From the NCBI GenBank assembly GCA_020859755.1, contig JAJBVP010000023.1, positions 1 through 37,641 on the forward strand: DNA of 37,641 bases. The letters are read 5' to 3'. Below the pieces are notes generated by a model, which was not told where the DNA came from, did not search any database, and worked only from the letters and a program-made list of their open reading frames with translations. Positions within the stretch are counted from its first letter, which is position 1, and every line of letters begins with the position of its first letter. The translations under genes were made by a program, and so were the position numbers. Origin of the DNA: Bacteroidales bacterium (GTDB lineage Bacteria > Bacteroidota > Bacteroidia > Bacteroidales > Muribaculaceae). Shown here in pieces: positions 7,826 to 18,300 of the stretch.

Positions 7826-9169
7826 CTACACCTCAACCATGTCGCCTGCGGATGGCAGTTCCTCCTCGCGGCGAACTTCCTTCTCTGTGGGGTTGGGCTC
7901 GTTATCCTTAAAGATGAAGAAGAAGAGCACGGCTACTACCAAGGCGTAAGCGGCGAAAATGTACCAGGATACTCTCCAGCCTTCCAGCACTTGCTCAGGG
8001 TCAAGCCCCGTGGCGTAAACAAATTTGTTGACAACGAACGTGCCGGCGACCCATGTGCCGAGCGAGGCTCCAATACCGTTGGTCATGATCATGAACAGGC
8101 CTTGAGCTGAGGAACGAAGGTCGGGAGTCGTCTTTTGGTCGACATAGAGGCCGCCCGAGACGTTGAAGAAGTCGAAAGCCACGCCGTAAACCACGCAGGA
8201 GAGCATCAGCAACCAAACGCCCGACCAACTGGTGTTGCCCAGGCCGAAGAATCCAAAGCGGAACACCCAAGCCGACATAGCTATGAGCATCACGCCCTTG
8301 ATGCCGAATCGTTTCAAGCAATATGGGATCAACAGGATGCACAGGGCCTCGGAGCATTGCGACAACGAGATGAGGAATGTGGGGTTCTGTGCGAAGAAGT
8401 CCTGAGCGTACTCTTTTACCGATGCGAAGTGCTCGATGAAGGTAGTGCCGTAGCTGTTGGTAATCTGGAGGGATACACCCAGGAGCATGGAGAAGATAAA
8501 GAAAATAGCCATCTTTTTGTCCTTGAACAACTTGAATGCTGTCAAGCCAAGAGCCTCGGCAACAGAAGCCGATTTCCCCTTGCCCACGGGGCAGTTGGGC
8601 ATGGTCAAGGCGTAAACGGCCATGATGATGCTGAACGCGCCGCAGGTCATCAACTGCCAGTAGGTTTTCATGATAGGCTGTCCGTCGATGGGCACGAAGT
8701 TGACGAGCCACTCAGCGACGATGAAGCCCACGGTGCCCCACACACGGATTGGAGGAAAGTCCTTCACCGTGTCCAATCCTGCCTTATCCAATGCGTTGAA
8801 CGCCACCGAGTTGTTCAACCCGATGGTGGGCATAAAGAACGCCACCGAGAGAGTGTATAATGTGAACAGCGGTCCAAACTCAACATCCGATCCCGTGGAT
8901 GCGCAGTAGATGAACGCCGCGAGCATGAATGAGCCGGCCAGAAGGTGACACAGGCTCAACATCTTCTGTGCGGGGATAAATCGGTCGGCAGCCATTCCCA
9001 CCAAGCCGGGCATGAACAGCGACACAAGCCCCTGCACGGTGTAGAACCAGAAGATATATTGCCCCAAGCCGACGGCGTTGAGGTACATGCCCAGGGATAC
9101 CAGATACGATCCCCAAACGGCGAATTCTAAGAAACTCAGCGCGGCCAAGCGCGTCTTAATGCTTTTCAT
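7826..9169 (-). CDS. Nucleoside:H+ symporter family (NupG-like) MFS transporter
   Basis: 447 aa, about 12 hydrophobic segments. The N-terminal stretch LAALSFLEFAVWGSYLVSLG and the pattern GLVGMAADRF between the second and third helices are characteristic of the nucleoside:H+ symporter branch of the major facilitator superfamily. Further family features are the conserved PTIGLNNSVAFNAL helix and DFPPIRVWGTVGFI. It sits in the inner membrane and probably imports nucleosides. The C-terminal 30 residues are charged and cytoplasmic. It starts 6 nt after the bifunctional nuclease gene. It ends in TAG next to a heptamer array. Exact substrate range cannot be read from sequence. Confidence 0.9.
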   Translation of the reverse strand: MKSIKTRLAALSFLEFAVWGSYLVSLGMYLNAVGLGQYIFWFYTVQGLVSLFMPGLVGMAADRFIPAQKMLSLCHLLAGSFMLAAFIYCASTGSDVEFGPLFTLYTLSVAFFMPTIGLNNSVAFNALDKAGLDTVKDFPPIRVWGTVGFIVAEWLVNFVPIDGQPIMKTYWQLMTCGAFSIIMAVYALTMPNCPVGKGKSASVAEALGLTAFKLFKDKKMAIFFIFSMLLGVSLQITNSYGTTFIEHFASVKEYAQDFFAQNPTFLISLSQCSEALCILLIPYCLKRFGIKGVMLIAMSAWVFRFGFFGLGNTSWSGVWLLMLSCVVYGVAFDFFNVSGGLYVDQKTTPDLRSSAQGLFMIMTNGIGASLGTWVAGTFVVNKFVYATGLDPEQVLEGWRVSWYIFAAYALVVAVLFFFIFKDNEPNPTEKEVRREEELPSAGDMVEV

Positions 9170-9175
9170 ACTGTT

Positions 9176-9799
9176 TTAATCTTGGTTATCTTTATCTTGT
9201 TTCTTTTTCTCGATTATTGATTGCACCTGAGCGGCTTGCTCGTAGTCCTCGCGGTCGATGGCCTCTTGGAGGGTGCGTTCAAGTTCCTCGAGGGTGTAGT
9301 TTTCGAGCTTTGGCTGGATGTTGCCGCGTGGATTGTCTTGGGGAAGCTCTTCCTTTTCGTCCTCCGAGTAGGGTGTCTCGATGTCCATCACGAATCCGGT
9401 TTCCTCCAGAATCTCCTGGGTGGTGAAGATTGGTGCTCCCGTGCGCAGGGCTATGCCGATGGCGTCGGATGTGCGTGAATCCAGCTTTACCTCGCGGTTG
9501 CCGTCGGTAAACGTCAGCTCGGAGTAGAACACGCCGTTCTCGAATCGGTATATCATCACCTCCTTGAGTGTCACGCCGAAAGCGTGGGTGAAGCTCACGA
9601 AGAGGTCGTGGGTCAACGGTCGGGTAGGGGTTATGCCCTCCATTTTGATGGCTATCGACTGCGCCTCGGCGTTTCCGATGACGATGGGGATGCGTATGGG
9701 ACCATCCACTTGCGCCATAATCAGTGCGTTGGCACCCGATTGTACGGTGGAGTAGCTGATACCCATCACTTTTAGCCGTATTTTGTTTTTGTTGCTCAT
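9176..9799 (-). CDS. Bifunctional nuclease family protein (DUF151) with UVR motif
   Basis: 207 aa from ATG 9797-9799; a TTG two codons further upstream is less likely. Residues about 5-150 form the DUF151/BFN domain (KVMGISYS, RIPIVIGNAEAQSIA, DAIGIALRTGAPIF). The C-terminus carries a UvrB/UvrC-type UVR motif, LEELERTLQEAIDREDYEQA, a helical hairpin used for protein contact. Plant BFN proteins were reported to cut RNA and DNA; for the bacterial family the activity is not settled. An acidic linker (SEDEKEE) joins the domains. The start is 2 nt after the mnmA stop, so translation is probably coupled. Confidence 0.88.
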   Translation of the reverse strand: MSNKNKIRLKVMGISYSTVQSGANALIMAQVDGPIRIPIVIGNAEAQSIAIKMEGITPTRPLTHDLFVSFTHAFGVTLKEVMIYRFENGVFYSELTFTDGNREVKLDSRTSDAIGIALRTGAPIFTTQEILEETGFVMDIETPYSEDEKEELPQDNPRGNIQPKLENYTLEELERTLQEAIDREDYEQAAQVQSIIEKKKQDKDNQD

Positions 9800-9801
9800 G
9801 G

Positions 9802-10893
9802 TCAATGTTTTAAAGAGGGTAGGGGACGACCGGTGATGATGCCGCTGCCGTAACAGATGGAGTGATCGGGGTCATAAATGGCCGTAAACTGTCCCGGGGC
9901 GATGCCTTGCACCTTGTCGTCGGCCTCTATCAGGTATTCTCCTGGGCTGTCGAGTTTCGTCAGTGTGCCTGAAATGAATTCGGGGGTGTGGCGATTCTTG
10001 AAGGTGATTTTAACGGGGTCGGTGTTGCCGTTCCAAGGGTCGCCCGAGATAAAATGCATCTCGTCGAGGTGAAGCGAGTGGCCGTACTGCTTTTCAGTGT
10101 CGTAGCCGTTGGACACGTATATCACATTGTCGCGCACGTTCTTTTTTACTACGTACCACGGGCCACCACTCAGCCCTAAGCCTTTGCGCTGGCCGATGGT
10201 GTGGAACCAGAAACCGCGATGCTCTCCTATCTTTTTGCCGGTCTCGATCTCTATGATGGGGCCCCGTTTCTCGCCCAGATGGTCGCGGATGAAGTCGTTG
10301 TAGTTGATCTTGCCCAAAAAACAGATGCCTTGGGAGTCTTTACGGTAGGCGTTGGGGAGATTCAGCTTAACGGCGATTTCGCGCACTTCGGCTTTGGGCA
10401 GGTCGCCGATTGGAAAGCATAGGTGGCACAATTGGGAATAGTCGATGCGGGCCAGGAAGTCGGTTTGGTCCTTTACGTGGTCAACCGCGGTGCCTAAGTG
10501 TTTTTTGCCGTCACGCTCTACGATGGTGGCGTAATGGCCAGTGGCTGTGAGGTCAAACTCGTGTCCCCAGCGTTGCTCGAAGTAGCCGAACTTAATCATG
10601 CGGTTGCACATGATATCGGGGTTGGGCGTGAGGCCCTCCTTGACTGTGCGCAGGGCGTATTCCATCACCGAGTCCCAGTATTCTTGATGGAGTGATACCA
10701 CGTCGAATGGCAGGCCGTAGCGTGAGGCTATCAGCTGGCACATCTCGATGTCCTCCTCGGCTGAACAGTCGCCACGCCCGTCGTCCATCCCTATCTTTAT
10801 ATAAAATAGGTGAAGATCGTGACCTTGTTCTCTAAGTCGGTGGATAGCCACTGCCGAGTCGACGCCGCCTGATATGAGCGCTGCTATCTTCAT
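9802..10893 (-). CDS. mnmA: tRNA-specific 2-thiouridylase
   Basis: 363 aa. It adds sulfur to U34 of Lys, Glu and Gln tRNAs using ATP and a persulfide relay. The PP-loop SGGVDS is at residues 8-13. The catalytic Cys96 lies in [10 protein letters not shown] and the second Cys191 in [20 protein letters not shown] and the C-terminal beta domain (with [11 protein letters not shown]) are intact, so the enzyme looks functional. The start overlaps the end of the DUF5106 gene by 4 bp, which suggests translational coupling. Confidence 0.96.
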   Translation of the reverse strand: MKIAALISGGVDSAVAIHRLREQGHDLHLFYIKIGMDDGRGDCSAEEDIEMCQLIASRYGLPFDVVSLHQEYWDSVMEYALRTVKEGLTPNPDIMCNRMIKFGYFEQRWGHEFDLTATGHYATIVERDGKKHLGTAVDHVKDQTDFLARIDYSQLCHLCFPIGDLPKAEVREIAVKLNLPNAYRKDSQGICFLGKINYNDFIRDHLGEKRGPIIEIETGKKIGEHRGFWFHTIGQRKGLGLSGGPWYVVKKNVRDNVIYVSNGYDTEKQYGHSLHLDEMHFISGDPWNGNTDPVKITFKNRHTPEFISGTLTKLDSPGEYLIEADDKVQGIAPGQFTAIYDPDHSICYGSGIITGRPLPSLKH

Positions 10894-11777
10894 TGGGCCA
10901 ATCCTTGTTGGAGAAGGGAGAAGGTGTAGAGCACGTTCTCAATTTGCAGGTGCTTTCCCACGATCTTGTGATCCTTGTCGAGGAAATAAAGCACCGGAGG
11001 GAAACGCAGGTCGATCCACTCGTCGGTGTCGGCCCAGGCGCCCACCTTCCAATTGGCAGGGTAGGCAGCGGCCTCGCTACGCCACTCGCCGGTAGCCCCA
11101 TCGGGGTATATGGATAGGATTGTCAGGCTCCCGTTATCGATGAGTTGCTTGGCGTTGAAGTCGGCTGCCAGCCGCACGCGGGTCAAGGCGCAGTCCTCAC
11201 AATCGGGGTCGTTGACAAACAGCAACGTGTAAGGTGTGGTGATAGAGTAGAGCGATTGCTTGTCGCCCGAGGGGGTCTCGAATACAAAATCGGCCATTGT
11301 GGCACCCACTTGGGAGTTTTCCAACACTTGGGCCTGATGCTCGAAACGGGCACGCGAGGCTCCGGGTATTTTCTTGTTGGAAGCAACGGCTTTGGCAAAC
11401 GGCAGGTAGAGTTCGTCGCTGAGCACCTCAGCCGAGTCGCTATAGAGAGTGTTTTCGGCAATTTCCCCAAGGATAAGAAGATGCTTGGGGTCCTTTTTCA
11501 TCTTCTCGAGCAGGGCGTTGATCGACATATGCACGGTATCGGCCTGGGCGTAAGGCATAAACGATACATAGTCGCGGAAAGCGCCCTCCAATTTGGCGCG
11601 TGCCGAGAAGGCCGATTTCAGGTCGCAACGGTCCCAGAAATGCTCCACCAGATAGTTGGTGCGCTCAGCCAGGGTCACCAGATGGGCTGGCGGCTCGGGG
11701 TAGGGGAAATAGTTTTCGGCCTTAGCGGCAACCACTGCCGAGGCCAATATGAGTAAGGTATAAAACAGCCTTTTCAT
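10890..11777 (-). CDS. DUF5106 protein with thioredoxin-like C-terminal domain
   Basis: 295 aa. A signal peptide is clear ([20 protein letters not shown], cleavage near residue 20), so the protein is exported to the periplasm. Residues about 25-150 correspond to the DUF5106 helical region common in Bacteroidales. From about residue 155 the chain follows a thioredoxin-like fold: [14 protein letters not shown], then [16 protein letters not shown] with a C-x-x-C (CEDC) in the redox position, then a cis-Pro candidate in [10 protein letters not shown]. This suggests thiol-disulfide exchange, though the partner is unknown. It heads the nine-gene minus-strand run and overlaps mnmA by 4 bp. Confidence 0.82.
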   Translation of the reverse strand: MKRLFYTLLILASAVVAAKAENYFPYPEPPAHLVTLAERTNYLVEHFWDRCDLKSAFSARAKLEGAFRDYVSFMPYAQADTVHMSINALLEKMKKDPKHLLILGEIAENTLYSDSAEVLSDELYLPFAKAVASNKKIPGASRARFEHQAQVLENSQVGATMADFVFETPSGDKQSLYSITTPYTLLFVNDPDCEDCALTRVRLAADFNAKQLIDNGSLTILSIYPDGATGEWRSEAAAYPANWKVGAWADTDEWIDLRFPPVLYFLDKDHKIVGKHLQIENVLYTFSLLQQGLAQ

Positions 11778-11844
11778 GCTCTCAAATTGCTATAGTCGAC
11801 ATTTCGCGCCTTCCCTTATCGAGATTGGCACATATTTTGCAACG

Positions 11845-11852
11845 CAAAGATA
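11845..11852 (-). promoter_or_regulatory. Putative -7 element for the DUF5106-mnmA run
   Basis: On the minus strand, TATCTTTG fits TAnnTTTG perfectly and lies 67 nt upstream of the ATG. No TTG is found at the expected 20-nt distance. This is the clearest promoter I can see for the whole nine-gene run. Confidence 0.45.
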
Positions 11853-11909
11853 TAAATTATTTCGCAGTTGCGACGGCATTGCGTTGAAGAAAAACATTAT
11901 TGCTTGCCG

Positions 11910-11940
11910 TTTGTTAACTTAAATAAAGGAAATATAATCT
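11910..11940 (+). promoter_or_regulatory. Putative clpB promoter
   Basis: TTTG (11910-11913), a 19-nt spacer, then TATAATCT (11933-11940), 16 nt before the ATG. The -7 half deviates from TAnnTTTG in its last bases. I see no CIRCE-like inverted repeat. Confidence 0.35.
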
Positions 11941-11956
11941 AACATCCATCCATATT

Positions 11957-14545
11957 ATGAACTTCAACAATTTTACCATCAAGTCGCAGGAGGCTATCCA
12001 GAAGGCTGTTGAGCTTACGCGCGCCGCTGGCAGCCAGGCCATCGAGCCGGTGCACCTGCTGAAAGGTGTGATGAGCGAGGGTGAATCGCTTGTGAAGTTT
12101 ATCTTCCAGAAGATAGGCGCCAATCTGGTGCAGCTGTCCACGCTGGTAGATAAAGAGATCGCCGCTCAGCCCAAGGTGTCGGGAGGCGAGCCTTACCTGA
12201 GCCGCACATCCAACGACGTGCTGCAGAAAGCCTTGGATGTGGCTAAGAAGCAGGGCGACGAGTATGTGACCCTTGAGGCGCTGCTCACGGCTATCTTCCT
12301 CATCCCCTCACCCGCATCCACCATCCTCAAGGACGTGGGATTGAGCGAAAAGGAGCTTCAAAGCGCCATCGACGAGCTGCGCAAGGGCAAGAAAGCCACC
12401 GACCAGAGCGCCGAGGAGACCTACAACTCCCTGAGCAAATACGCCATTAATCTTAACGAGCGTGCCCGTGCCGGCAAGCTCGACCCCGTGATCGGCCGTG
12501 ACGATGAGATTCGCCGCGTGCTTCAGATTTTGAGCCGTCGTACCAAGAACAACCCCATGCTTGTGGGCGAGCCTGGTACAGGCAAGACCGCGATCGCCGA
12601 GGGCTTGGCCATGCGTATCGTGCGTGGCGACGTGCCTGAGAACCTGCGCACAAAGCAGATTTTCTCCCTCGACATGGGAGCATTGGTGGCCGGCGCCAAG
12701 TACAAAGGTGAATTTGAGGAGCGATTGAAAGCCATCGTCAACGAGGTAACCCAAAGCGACGGCGAGATCATCCTGTTCATCGACGAGATCCACACGCTGG
12801 TGGGCGCTGGTAAGGGCGAGGGCGCTATGGACGCCGCCAACATCCTGAAACCCGCCTTGGCACGTGGTGAGCTCCGTTCAATCGGCGCCACCACCCTTGA
12901 CGAGTACCAAAAATATTTCGAGAAGGACAAAGCCCTGGAGCGTCGTTTCCAGAAAGTGATGGTCGACGAGCCCGACGAGATGAGCGCCATCGCCATCTTG
13001 CGTGGCTTGAAGGAACGTTACGAGAACCACCACAAGGTAAGGATCCGCGACGAGGCGATTATCGCCGCCGTGCAACTCTCGGAGCGTTACATCACCGACC
13101 GTTTCCTCCCCGACAAGGCAATCGACCTTGTGGACGAGGCCGCGTCCAAGCTGCGCCTTGAAATCGACTCCGTGCCCCAGGCTCTCGACGAGATTCAGCG
13201 CATGATCGCCCAAAAGGAGATCGAGCGTGAGGCCATCAAGCGTGAGGGCGACAAAGAGAAGGTGCGCGAGATTGAGAAGGACCTTGCCTCGCTGCGCGAC
13301 GAGGAGAAGGAATACATGGCCAAATGGCAGGCCGAGAAGGATCTTATCAACAAGATCCAACAGAACAAGATCGACATCGAGCAACTCAACTTCGAAGCCG
13401 AACGTGCCGAGCATGAGGGTGACTATGCCAAAGTGGCAGAAATCCGCTACTCCAAGGTTCAACAAAAGGTTAAAGAAAACGAGACTATCCAAGAGCAACT
13501 CAAGATGATGCAGGGCGAGAAGGCCCTGATCAAGGAGGAGGTTGACGCCGAGGATATCGCCGATGTGGTATCACGCTGGACAGGAATTCCCGTCAACAAG
13601 ATGGTACAGAGCGAGAAGGACAAGCTGCTACACCTTGAGGCCGAGCTCCACAACCGCGTGATTGGCCAAGACGAGGCTATCGCCGCCATCGCCGACGCTG
13701 TGCGCCGCTCCCGCGCCGGGTTGAACGACCCGCGTCGTCCTATCGGCTCGTTTATCTTCCTTGGCACCACCGGCGTTGGCAAGACCGAGCTCGCTAAGGC
13801 TTTGGCCGAGTACCTCTTCGACGACGAGAATATGATGACACGTATCGACATGAGCGAGTATCAGGAGAAGCACACCGTCAGCCGACTCGTGGGAGCGCCT
13901 CCGGGATACGTGGGCTACGACGAGGGAGGACAGTTGACCGAGGCCGTGCGCCGCAAACCCTACTCGGTAGTGCTCTTCGACGAGATCGAGAAGGCTCACC
14001 CCGACGTGTTCAACATCCTGCTCCAAGTTCTTGACGATGGACGCCTTACCGACAACAAGGGTCGCAACGTCAACTTCAAGAACACGATCATCATCATGAC
14101 CTCCAACATGGGATCTCACCTCATCCGCGACAACTTCGCCAAGATGACCGACGAGAACCGTGCCGAGACTATCGGCAAGACCAAGGAGGAGGTGCTTGAG
14201 ATGCTCAAGCAGACGATTCGTCCCGAGTTCCTCAACCGTATCGACGAGATCATCATGTTCACCCCCTTGAACCGCGACGAGATAGAGGAGATCGTAGGCC
14301 TGCAAGTCAACTCTATCAAGAAGATGTTGGCCAAGAACGGCGTGACGCTCGAGGTTACCCCGGCAGCCCTGAAGTTCCTGGCCGACGAGGGCTACGACCC
14401 CGAGTTTGGCGCCCGTCCCGTCAAGAGAGTGATCCACCGCATGGTGCTCAACCAGCTGTCGAAGGACATCCTGGCCCAGCGTGTCGACCGTTCTCGCCCG
14501 ATCATCATCGACTATGTCGACGGCGATCTCCAGTTCAAGAACTGA
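11957..14545 (+). CDS. clpB: ATP-dependent protein disaggregase ClpB
   Basis: 862 aa, full length. Order: N-terminal Clp repeat domain (about 1-145), first AAA+ domain with Walker A GEPGTGKT (204-211) and Walker B FIDEIH (274-279), the long coiled-coil middle domain that marks ClpB (about 400-525, rich in Glu/Lys/Arg), then the second AAA+ domain with Walker A GTTGVGKT (603-610), [21 protein letters not shown] pore/sensor region and C-terminal D2 small domain. It works with DnaK to dissolve heat-damaged aggregates in the cytoplasm. It is transcribed alone, away from the minus-strand run. Confidence 0.98.
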   Translation: MNFNNFTIKSQEAIQKAVELTRAAGSQAIEPVHLLKGVMSEGESLVKFIFQKIGANLVQLSTLVDKEIAAQPKVSGGEPYLSRTSNDVLQKALDVAKKQGDEYVTLEALLTAIFLIPSPASTILKDVGLSEKELQSAIDELRKGKKATDQSAEETYNSLSKYAINLNERARAGKLDPVIGRDDEIRRVLQILSRRTKNNPMLVGEPGTGKTAIAEGLAMRIVRGDVPENLRTKQIFSLDMGALVAGAKYKGEFEERLKAIVNEVTQSDGEIILFIDEIHTLVGAGKGEGAMDAANILKPALARGELRSIGATTLDEYQKYFEKDKALERRFQKVMVDEPDEMSAIAILRGLKERYENHHKVRIRDEAIIAAVQLSERYITDRFLPDKAIDLVDEAASKLRLEIDSVPQALDEIQRMIAQKEIEREAIKREGDKEKVREIEKDLASLRDEEKEYMAKWQAEKDLINKIQQNKIDIEQLNFEAERAEHEGDYAKVAEIRYSKVQQKVKENETIQEQLKMMQGEKALIKEEVDAEDIADVVSRWTGIPVNKMVQSEKDKLLHLEAELHNRVIGQDEAIAAIADAVRRSRAGLNDPRRPIGSFIFLGTTGVGKTELAKALAEYLFDDENMMTRIDMSEYQEKHTVSRLVGAPPGYVGYDEGGQLTEAVRRKPYSVVLFDEIEKAHPDVFNILLQVLDDGRLTDNKGRNVNFKNTIIIMTSNMGSHLIRDNFAKMTDENRAETIGKTKEEVLEMLKQTIRPEFLNRIDEIIMFTPLNRDEIEEIVGLQVNSIKKMLAKNGVTLEVTPAALKFLADEGYDPEFGARPVKRVIHRMVLNQLSKDILAQRVDRSRPIIIDYVDGDLQFKN

Positions 14546-14566
14546 TGTGATTAACCTATTATAGGA

Positions 14567-14602
14567 AATGTGGCGCAGCCCCCAAAGGAGTTGCGCCACA
14601 TT
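14567..14602. terminator. Hairpin between clpB and small membrane gene
   Basis: AATGTGGCGCA (14567-14577) pairs perfectly with TGCGCCACATT (14592-14602), 11 bp. It lies between convergent genes; only a weak T-rich stretch (CGATTTCTTG) follows on the plus strand. Confidence 0.6.
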
Positions 14603-14625
14603 CGATTTCTTGTCTACTCGCTTGA

Positions 14626-14923
14626 TTACATGGCAGCCATGAGGAAGCCCACCAGGGCAATCATAACGATAACGCCGATGAATGAGATGACGGTGCCGGC
14701 GATAGCCAAGCCGCGGGGCTGCTTGAACAGGCCGATAACCGAGAACAGGGCGCCGAGGAACCACAGAATCCAGTCCAAAAACGGGAACCCAGCAGAACAC
14801 GATAGCCAGGATAGCCAGCACGAAGCCGGCAGTGCCCATGCTGTTGGATTTCTTCTCTACGATATTGTTGACGATTACGGGGGCGCCTTGCTGGGGAGCG
14901 GCCATTACAGGAGGTTCTTGCAT
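14626..14923 (-). pseudogene. Frameshifted small membrane protein (DUF4190-like)
   Basis: The frame from ATG 14921-14923 gives a Pro/Ala/Gln-rich start (MQEPPVMAAPQQGAP), a polar segment and the first membrane helix (GTAGFVLAILAIVFCWVPV). At about 14780-14785 the reading frame breaks. In the neighbouring frame the expected second half continues: DWILWFLGALFSVIGLF, QPRGLAIAGTVISFIG and VIVMIALVGFLMAAM, then TAA at 14626-14628. Removing one base, for example one T of the run of five, restores a protein of about 98 aa with the two-helix layout of DUF4190-type proteins. It is either a recent mutation or a sequencing error. If the frame is not restored the ORF runs on uselessly into the clpB antisense strand. 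Confidence 0.8.
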
Positions 14924-14969
14924 GTGATGGTACAGTTTAAAGGTGAGTACTTAGGTGATAAAATTTCCG

Positions 14970-14977
14970 CAAATATA
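14970..14977 (-). promoter_or_regulatory. Putative -7 element of the DUF4190-like gene
   Basis: On the minus strand, TATATTTG, a perfect TAnnTTTG, 46 nt upstream of the ATG at 14923. No TTG at 20 nt. Confidence 0.35.
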
Positions 14978-15041
14978 AGCCAATTTACCAAGATTAACGC
15001 TCCATCAACCCTCTTTAACATAGTTTTAACAATTTAGGGGT

Positions 15042-15049
15042 TAACTTTG
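15042..15049 (+). promoter_or_regulatory. Putative -7 element of the DUF2007 gene
   Basis: TAACTTTG, a perfect TAnnTTTG, 25 nt before the ATG at 15075. The -33 half is not recognisable. Confidence 0.4.
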
Positions 15050-15074
15050 TGGGTGAATCCAATCCTTAAAGACG

Positions 15075-15278
15075 ATGAATATGGTACTGCTTAGCTCGTA
15101 TCCCACGATGCCCGACGCGATGATTGTGCAGGGCATGCTAAAGATGCATGGAATCACAACCGTGTTGAGGGACCGCAACAACATGTATGTGCCCGTGTTC
15201 GGTGGCGTGGACATGCTGGTGGATGAGGCCGACTATGAGAAGGCCCGCCTACTTCTCGACGAGCACCACGACGCATAA
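15075..15278 (+). CDS. DUF2007 family small protein
   Basis: 67 aa. The chain matches the DUF2007 (putative signal-transducing protein) pattern: LLSSYPTMPDAMIVQGMLKMHGI near the N-terminus, then RDRNNMYVPVFGGVDMLVDEADYEKA and a short C-terminal helix. The fold resembles the regulatory ferredoxin-like domain of PII-type proteins; the function is not known. The ATG at 15081 is a possible alternative start. It is followed after 59 nt by the large CotH gene and might be cotranscribed with it. Confidence 0.8.
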   Translation: MNMVLLSSYPTMPDAMIVQGMLKMHGITTVLRDRNNMYVPVFGGVDMLVDEADYEKARLLLDEHHDA

Positions 15279-15337
15279 ATTCACTTACACGACTACTTAC
15301 CTATTAGTTAACCAATCTTCTTACTTCTTTTTAGATC

Positions 15338-18300
15338 ATGATCAGGACAGCTCTTACGCTTTTGGCCTTGGTGGCCACTCTCCACTCGTGGGCCTACTGC
15401 GTCTACTACGACGATACCGATAGTTGGGGTACCGTCTACGCTTATTATTGGTCGGGGAGTAGCCAAGGCTCCTTCTCCAGCGCCCTCGGCACCGACTCAA
15501 GCACCGGCCTCTACAAATGGGAACCCTCATCGGCTCCCGATTACGTGATTTTCACCAACAAGGGGGAATGGAGCAGCACCTCCCAAACCTGCGATTATTA
15601 CTTCGTCGACGGGGCTGTCTACAATTACCTAGCCAGCAACAATAATAAGAACAACCCACCTTACTCATCACGGAGCGCCTGGCAATCAGGTCAAACATCA
15701 GGCGATGTTACCTCCTACGACATCTGGGGCACGTTGACCAGCACCACCTGGAGTAGTTACACGCTCACCGAGAGCGACGGCCTATGGGTGTCGAATAGCT
15801 TAGCCGTGACCCAGAGTGGCGCCGAATTCGGCATCCGCATATTACAAAACGGCAAACAAATCGAAAACGGCTGGTACGGCAAAGACAACCTTACAATTGC
15901 GGGCACGGCTTCCAGCTCAGTAACCACAGGTAGCAACAACCTGCAGATCGCCACAGGAACCTACGATTTCTCATTCGACCCTTCCTCTACCACTTTGACG
16001 GTCAACACCTCTAACAGTGGCGGGGGCGGCGATGACGATGACGACCCCGTCATCGACGAGACCTCGGTATACTTCTGGTACAACTGCGGAAACGACAAGT
16101 GGGGCGCTCAGCCTATCTACGCCAACTCGGAGGGTAAATACGTCAAGACCTTCTACTGGGGTGGCACCGGCACCTTCTACTTCGCCTGGGCCACGCAAGC
16201 CTACAACACCAAATGGAACGGCGTGTTGCGGCCCCAAAACGGCGATACTGGGTGTAACAATGCCGGCACTTACTCGTTTAACGGCTCTCAAGGCTGCTTC
16301 TACACCACTTCGGCGGGTATCTACACCGTCACCTACAACAGTTCCTCGATGACCGTGACCAAGGCCGATTACTCCACCGTGCCCTCCTTCGACGCTCCCG
16401 CCCAATGGATTACCGGCACTCTCCCCGTGATGTATATTAATGTGTACACCGACAAGGCCAAGACCTCGCTCAACCCCGACGTGATCAGCAAAGACCTGCA
16501 GCATAAGGAATACTTCAAGTATGCCGACTACTACCTGGTCGTTCCCGACGGATTGGACACCCACTTTGCCAACGTGGGCAGCGCATCGTCGCCCCTCGAC
16601 CTCCAAATCAAGGCTCGCGGCAACTACACGCGCACCGGATTCTCCAAAAAGCCCTACAAACTCAAATTAGACAAGAAGCAAAACTTCGGCTCCATGAACA
16701 TCAACGGCGAGAAGTCGAAACACTGGGCCCTCCTCAACCAAAGCGACGATTATCTGGGCTTCTTGCGCAATTTCGTGGGATTCAACCTGGGCGAAAAGAT
16801 GGGCCTCCCCTGGACACCCCGTATCGAGCCTATCGAGGTGGTGATCAACGGCAACTATCGCGGATTGTACTTCTTGACCGAGTCGATACGCGTTGGTGAC
16901 GGCCGTGTCGACATCGAGGAATTGGAAGATGAGGTGACCGATCGCAACCTCGTGTCGGGTGGTTACCTCATCGAACATGACAACTACAAGGACGCCACCA
17001 CAATTGAGATCAACTACAACGGCGACGGCAACGACCTCGTGTGGGTTACTCCCGACACTCCCGAAACATACAGCACAACGCAGACTACCTTCGTCACCGA
17101 CCAGTTCACCACCATGCACTCCTTGGTAAAGAGCAAGTCCACTTCACTGTGGAGCTACATGGATCTTGACGACGCCGCCCGTTACTATATTATTGAAGAA
17201 ATACTGGGCCATTGGGAGTCGTACCACGGATCTACCTATATGTTCCGCGACCGCGGCACGGGACAAAAGTGGCACTTCTCCCCCCTGTGGGACCACGGCA
17301 ACGCTTTTGCCTCCACCTACAACAAGCATTTCTACGACTGCGACACCTACGGCAACACGTGGATTACCGACTTGGTGAACATGCCTACATTCATGGCCAA
17401 AGTAAAGCCCTCGTTCAAGTGGTTCATGCAGAAGAAATACTGCAACCTCGTTGGCGAGATGAAAGCCTATGCCAACAAGATTCTCACCGCCGCCCAGGTT
17501 GACGCCAACCGCTGGAACGGCCAACCCAAGCCGGAGCAATACAACGACCCCCTGAACGGCAACACGGCAACCAACCCCACCGCCGTGGCCGACAATAGCG
17601 ACGTGCTCGGAGACCTCGCTATCGTCACCGATTACCTCGACCAGCGCCTCGCATGGCTGCGCTCCCAATGGGGCGATTATACCTCAGGCGACTACACCGA
17701 GCCGGAGCGTGACACCACTGCCGCGGCCGACCTCCCCGATTACGCTACCCCAGAAACCTACGCCTACATCACCTACTCCCTCCCTGTCGTGGCTATCAAC
17801 TTCCCCTCGGGCGACATCTCCCAAGTGAAATACGGCGAAGCTACCACGGGCGTCAACGTGATCTTCGACGACGTAACTAAGGAGGGTCACACTCCCCTTA
17901 CCGTCGCTTCCAGCGAAATCAAGGGCCGTGGCAGCGATTTCTCCACAGCCACCAAGCGTAGCTACAAACTCAAGCTCGGATCCAAGGAGAAGCCATTCAG
18001 CCTCAACGAGAAGAAATCCAAGCACTTCACCCTCATCCCCTACGAGCAGGACGCCGCCTACGGGTTGCTGTCCAATTATGCCGGCCACCGTATCGCCCAG
18101 GCTATCGGCATGGAATGGGCTCCCGACATGATGCCCATCGAACTGGTAGTCAACGGACAATACTACGGCCTGTACTTCTTAGGCGAGAACATCCGCGTGG
18201 CCGAGGACCGCATCAACATCGCCGATGACGAAACCGTCGGTTACGCCGCTGGCGACACATGGATCTGGGAAGTGGACGTGAACGGCTCGGCCGACGCCTT

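Noticed and set aside
13628-14923. 431-codon minus-strand frame opposite the clpB 3' end
   Set aside because: Only its first ~50 codons are the real small membrane gene; the remainder is antisense to clpB after a frameshift, with no family resemblance.
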